Positions 62,691-64,000 of a stretch of 64,000 bases of DNA are shown here, in pieces. The notes beneath the pieces were generated by a model. It was not told the DNA's origin, did not search any database, and worked only from the letters and a program-made list of their open reading frames with translations. Every line of letters starts with the position of its first letter. Positions within the stretch are counted from its first letter, which is position 1. The stretch is taken from the NCBI GenBank assembly GCA_030145055.1, contig JAQYWK010000002.1:846824-910823 (forward strand), written 5' to 3'. This DNA comes from Desulfovibrio sp. Its GTDB lineage: Bacteria > Desulfobacterota > Desulfovibrionia > Desulfovibrionales > Desulfovibrionaceae. Made by a program: the position numbers and the translations under genes.

Positions 62691-63751
62691 ACCACGTGAA
62701 GAACGATAGATAAAGCCTTAAAGCAAAACTCTACCTCATCTCCCTCATTCATATTGTCTTCCTCAACACTCCATGAAGTCACAAGCGCACACAGCCTTGT
62801 ACCAGCAGCGGTTTCAGCGGAAACTTCTGCCAAAACTTCAGTCCTTTTAATTCCCGTTACTTTCGCAACAATACAATTCCTTGTACTGGAACTACCATCT
62901 CCAGCTATGGGCCTAACGGCCACAAGAGGAGCTTTGATTGTAGCAGAAACAGGCACGCCGACATCAAGATCAAGTTTATATAAGCTTTCAAGCGTAATGA
63001 CGGAGCTGATACATATATCTTCGGCAGTATTAAACTCCACGTCTGCGAGAATCCCATCACGGGTAATCCGGGTAACATGACCGATGAATGTATTTCGGGC
63101 ACTACTTTTAAGTGATGGATCCTCAAGAGCCATGCGCCTGACAATATTCTGTACATCCCCTGCAGACCACTCTTGATAAACAGCCGACAGATCCGCTGAA
63201 GATTGCCCAAGAACCTTCCGAACTACACCGAGCGGCACGCCATTCCGAAGCAATTCAACAGCTCGTGAACGCCTGAGTACACTGGGCGAACCTAGCTCGC
63301 GCGGGAGACTACATGCTTCCGCCCTGTCATAAAATATACGCCGCACATATCCCGGGTCGAAATGAAATATTTTACCCTCAAGACCAGCACCCATCGGACC
63401 TTCAATTAAAGCTTTAAGTTCTCGACAAACAGATTGCGGAAGCGGAACTTCACGGCGGTGAGTTCCGGTTCCCAGAACAACGGTTGCACTCGCTAAATTT
63501 AAGCTTTTACTTTCATCTATTTTCAGAATCTCACCCAGCTTTGCACCACTATGACGCAAAAGCAAAAACAGGCAAAAGATCCGCGTTCTTGAGCGCAGGT
63601 GATCCGCGCGCACAGCTTCATCCCGCCATGAACGATAAGCAGACTCAAGACAATCAAGCATCTTTGTGTCCAGATGTTTTACATTATCCGGAACTTCAAA
63701 GACTTCTGAAACTGATAATTTATCACTATTACTTATATTATTCTTTTCCAT
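62687..63751 (-). CDS. tunR: TunR-type oxyanion-responsive regulator
   Basis: This 354-residue regulator joins an integrase-like DNA-binding part (1-205) to two TOBE/Mop-type domains (about 210-275 and 285-354). The integrase fold is visible (HSGAKLGEIL, LRRSRAVELLRNGVPLGVVR, KVLGQSSADLSAVY), but catalytic residues are lost: the first Arg is Lys, the His-x-x-Arg box reads SVLRR, and GH is GQ. It therefore binds without cutting. TunR proteins of sulfate reducers respond to tungstate or molybdate and control oxyanion transporters. It is divergent from modA with 149 bases between them. Confidence 0.9.
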   Translation of the reverse strand: MEKNNISNSDKLSVSEVFEVPDNVKHLDTKMLDCLESAYRSWRDEAVRADHLRSRTRIFCLFLLLRHSGAKLGEILKIDESKSLNLASATVVLGTGTHRREVPLPQSVCRELKALIEGPMGAGLEGKIFHFDPGYVRRIFYDRAEACSLPRELGSPSVLRRSRAVELLRNGVPLGVVRKVLGQSSADLSAVYQEWSAGDVQNIVRRMALEDPSLKSSARNTFIGHVTRITRDGILADVEFNTAEDICISSVITLESLYKLDLDVGVPVSATIKAPLVAVRPIAGDGSSSTRNCIVAKVTGIKRTEVLAEVSAETAAGTRLCALVTSWSVEEDNMNEGDEVEFCFKALSIVLHVV

Positions 63752-63784
63752 ATTAATGCTTCTACCCTATAGCAAATACCTAAG

Positions 63785-63810
63785 GTCACGCTTTCTATTT
63801 TTACCGTGAC
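63785..63810. promoter_or_regulatory. Inverted repeat between tunR and modA
   Basis: GTCACG-N14-CGTGAC is a perfect six-base inverted repeat. It lies between the two starts, 34 bases upstream of the tunR ATG and 91 upstream of modA. The likely ligand is TunR. Confidence 0.5.
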
Positions 63811-63900
63811 GGGATTGTTTATTCCTAAGCATCCACATAATCACAGAACAACCTAATAATCTCAATGCACAATAATAACAATGAAATTGGAGAATTTACA

Positions 63901-64000
63901 ATGCAACGTATGCTTACTCTAGCCCTTACAATCCTTCTAGCTATGCCTATAGCGGCGAACGCGGAAGATCTCCTCCTAGCTCAAGCAGCCAATTTTATGC
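63901..64000 (+). CDS. modA: Molybdate/tungstate-binding protein ModA (start only)
   Basis: The first 33 codons are visible. A signal peptide (MLTALTILLAMPIAANA-like: RMLTLALTILLAMPIAANAE) is followed by DLLLAQAANFM, the start typical of ModA, the periplasmic subunit of the molybdate ABC importer. TTGGAGA lies upstream of the ATG. The window ends inside the gene. Confidence 0.85.
   Translation, partial: MQRMLTLALTILLAMPIAANAEDLLLAQAANFM

Noticed and set aside
1-64000. CRISPR arrays, rRNA operons and toxin-antitoxin pairs
   Set aside because: No regular repeat-spacer pattern, no rRNA-like sequence and no small two-gene pair with the expected features was seen.

Overview
The window reads as a chromosome segment of a marine, motile, Gram-negative sulfate reducer of the Desulfovibrio type (Desulfovibrionales; Maridesulfovibrio or Halodesulfovibrio-like). 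The reasons are a TunR-type oxyanion regulator with an integrase-like DNA-binding half next to modA, a sodium/proton antiporter of the NhaB family, a Lon protease carrying a receiver domain beside an NtrC-type two-component pair, several sigma-54-type promoters and activators, and a selenium-dependent molybdenum hydroxylase accessory operon. The organism assignment is inference; no rRNA gene lies in the window.

Region 1 (1-24500) is accessory. A broken IS3-type transposase is followed by about 22 kb of plus-strand surface-glycan genes: multi-domain glycosyltransferases, a B12-binding radical SAM protein, two sister radical SAM/SPASM proteins, three FkbM-type methyltransferases, other methyltransferases, and a CDP-sugar set (rfbF, rfbG, an RmlC-like epimerase and a C-methyltransferase) that should make a branched CDP-6-deoxysugar. 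A tyrosine recombinase and a fragment of the 3' half of a tRNA-Leu(UAA) gene close the region. I read it as one end of a tRNA-Leu-integrated island. Next to it is a decayed REC-HDOD response regulator.

Region 2 (25300-34900) holds NhaB, an SLC13/DASS-type permease with TrkA-C domains and a universal-stress-like protein on the minus strand. Opposite them is a Lon protease with a receiver domain inserted before its AAA+ module, then an NtrC-type response regulator and its histidine kinase. A sigma-54-like promoter precedes the stress/transport genes, which suggests one signalling unit that controls both transcription and proteolysis.

Region 3 (34988-41818) is an N-acetylglucosamine PTS unit (nagE, ptsH, ptsI) with nagA on the other strand, followed by a PAS-sigma-54 activator. 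Region 4 (41819-48553) starts with three matching palindromes and a consensus -24/-12 promoter, which drive a DMT permease, a MocA-like cytidylyltransferase, YqeB, YqeC, a BCCT transporter and a molybdopterin-binding protein. This is a maturation and transport operon for a selenium-dependent molybdenum hydroxylase, but no hydroxylase is present.

Region 5 (48577-57744) is flagellar, on the minus strand: a small sigma factor, flgD, flgE, flgK, flgL and fliD, with flagellin as a separate unit. Region 6 (57999-62690) is a tightly overlapping operon of an OmpR-type regulator, a TonB-dependent receptor, a YfiR-like periplasmic protein and a CHASE8-like histidine kinase. Region 7 (62687-64000) is tunR, divergent from modA, with an inverted repeat between them.
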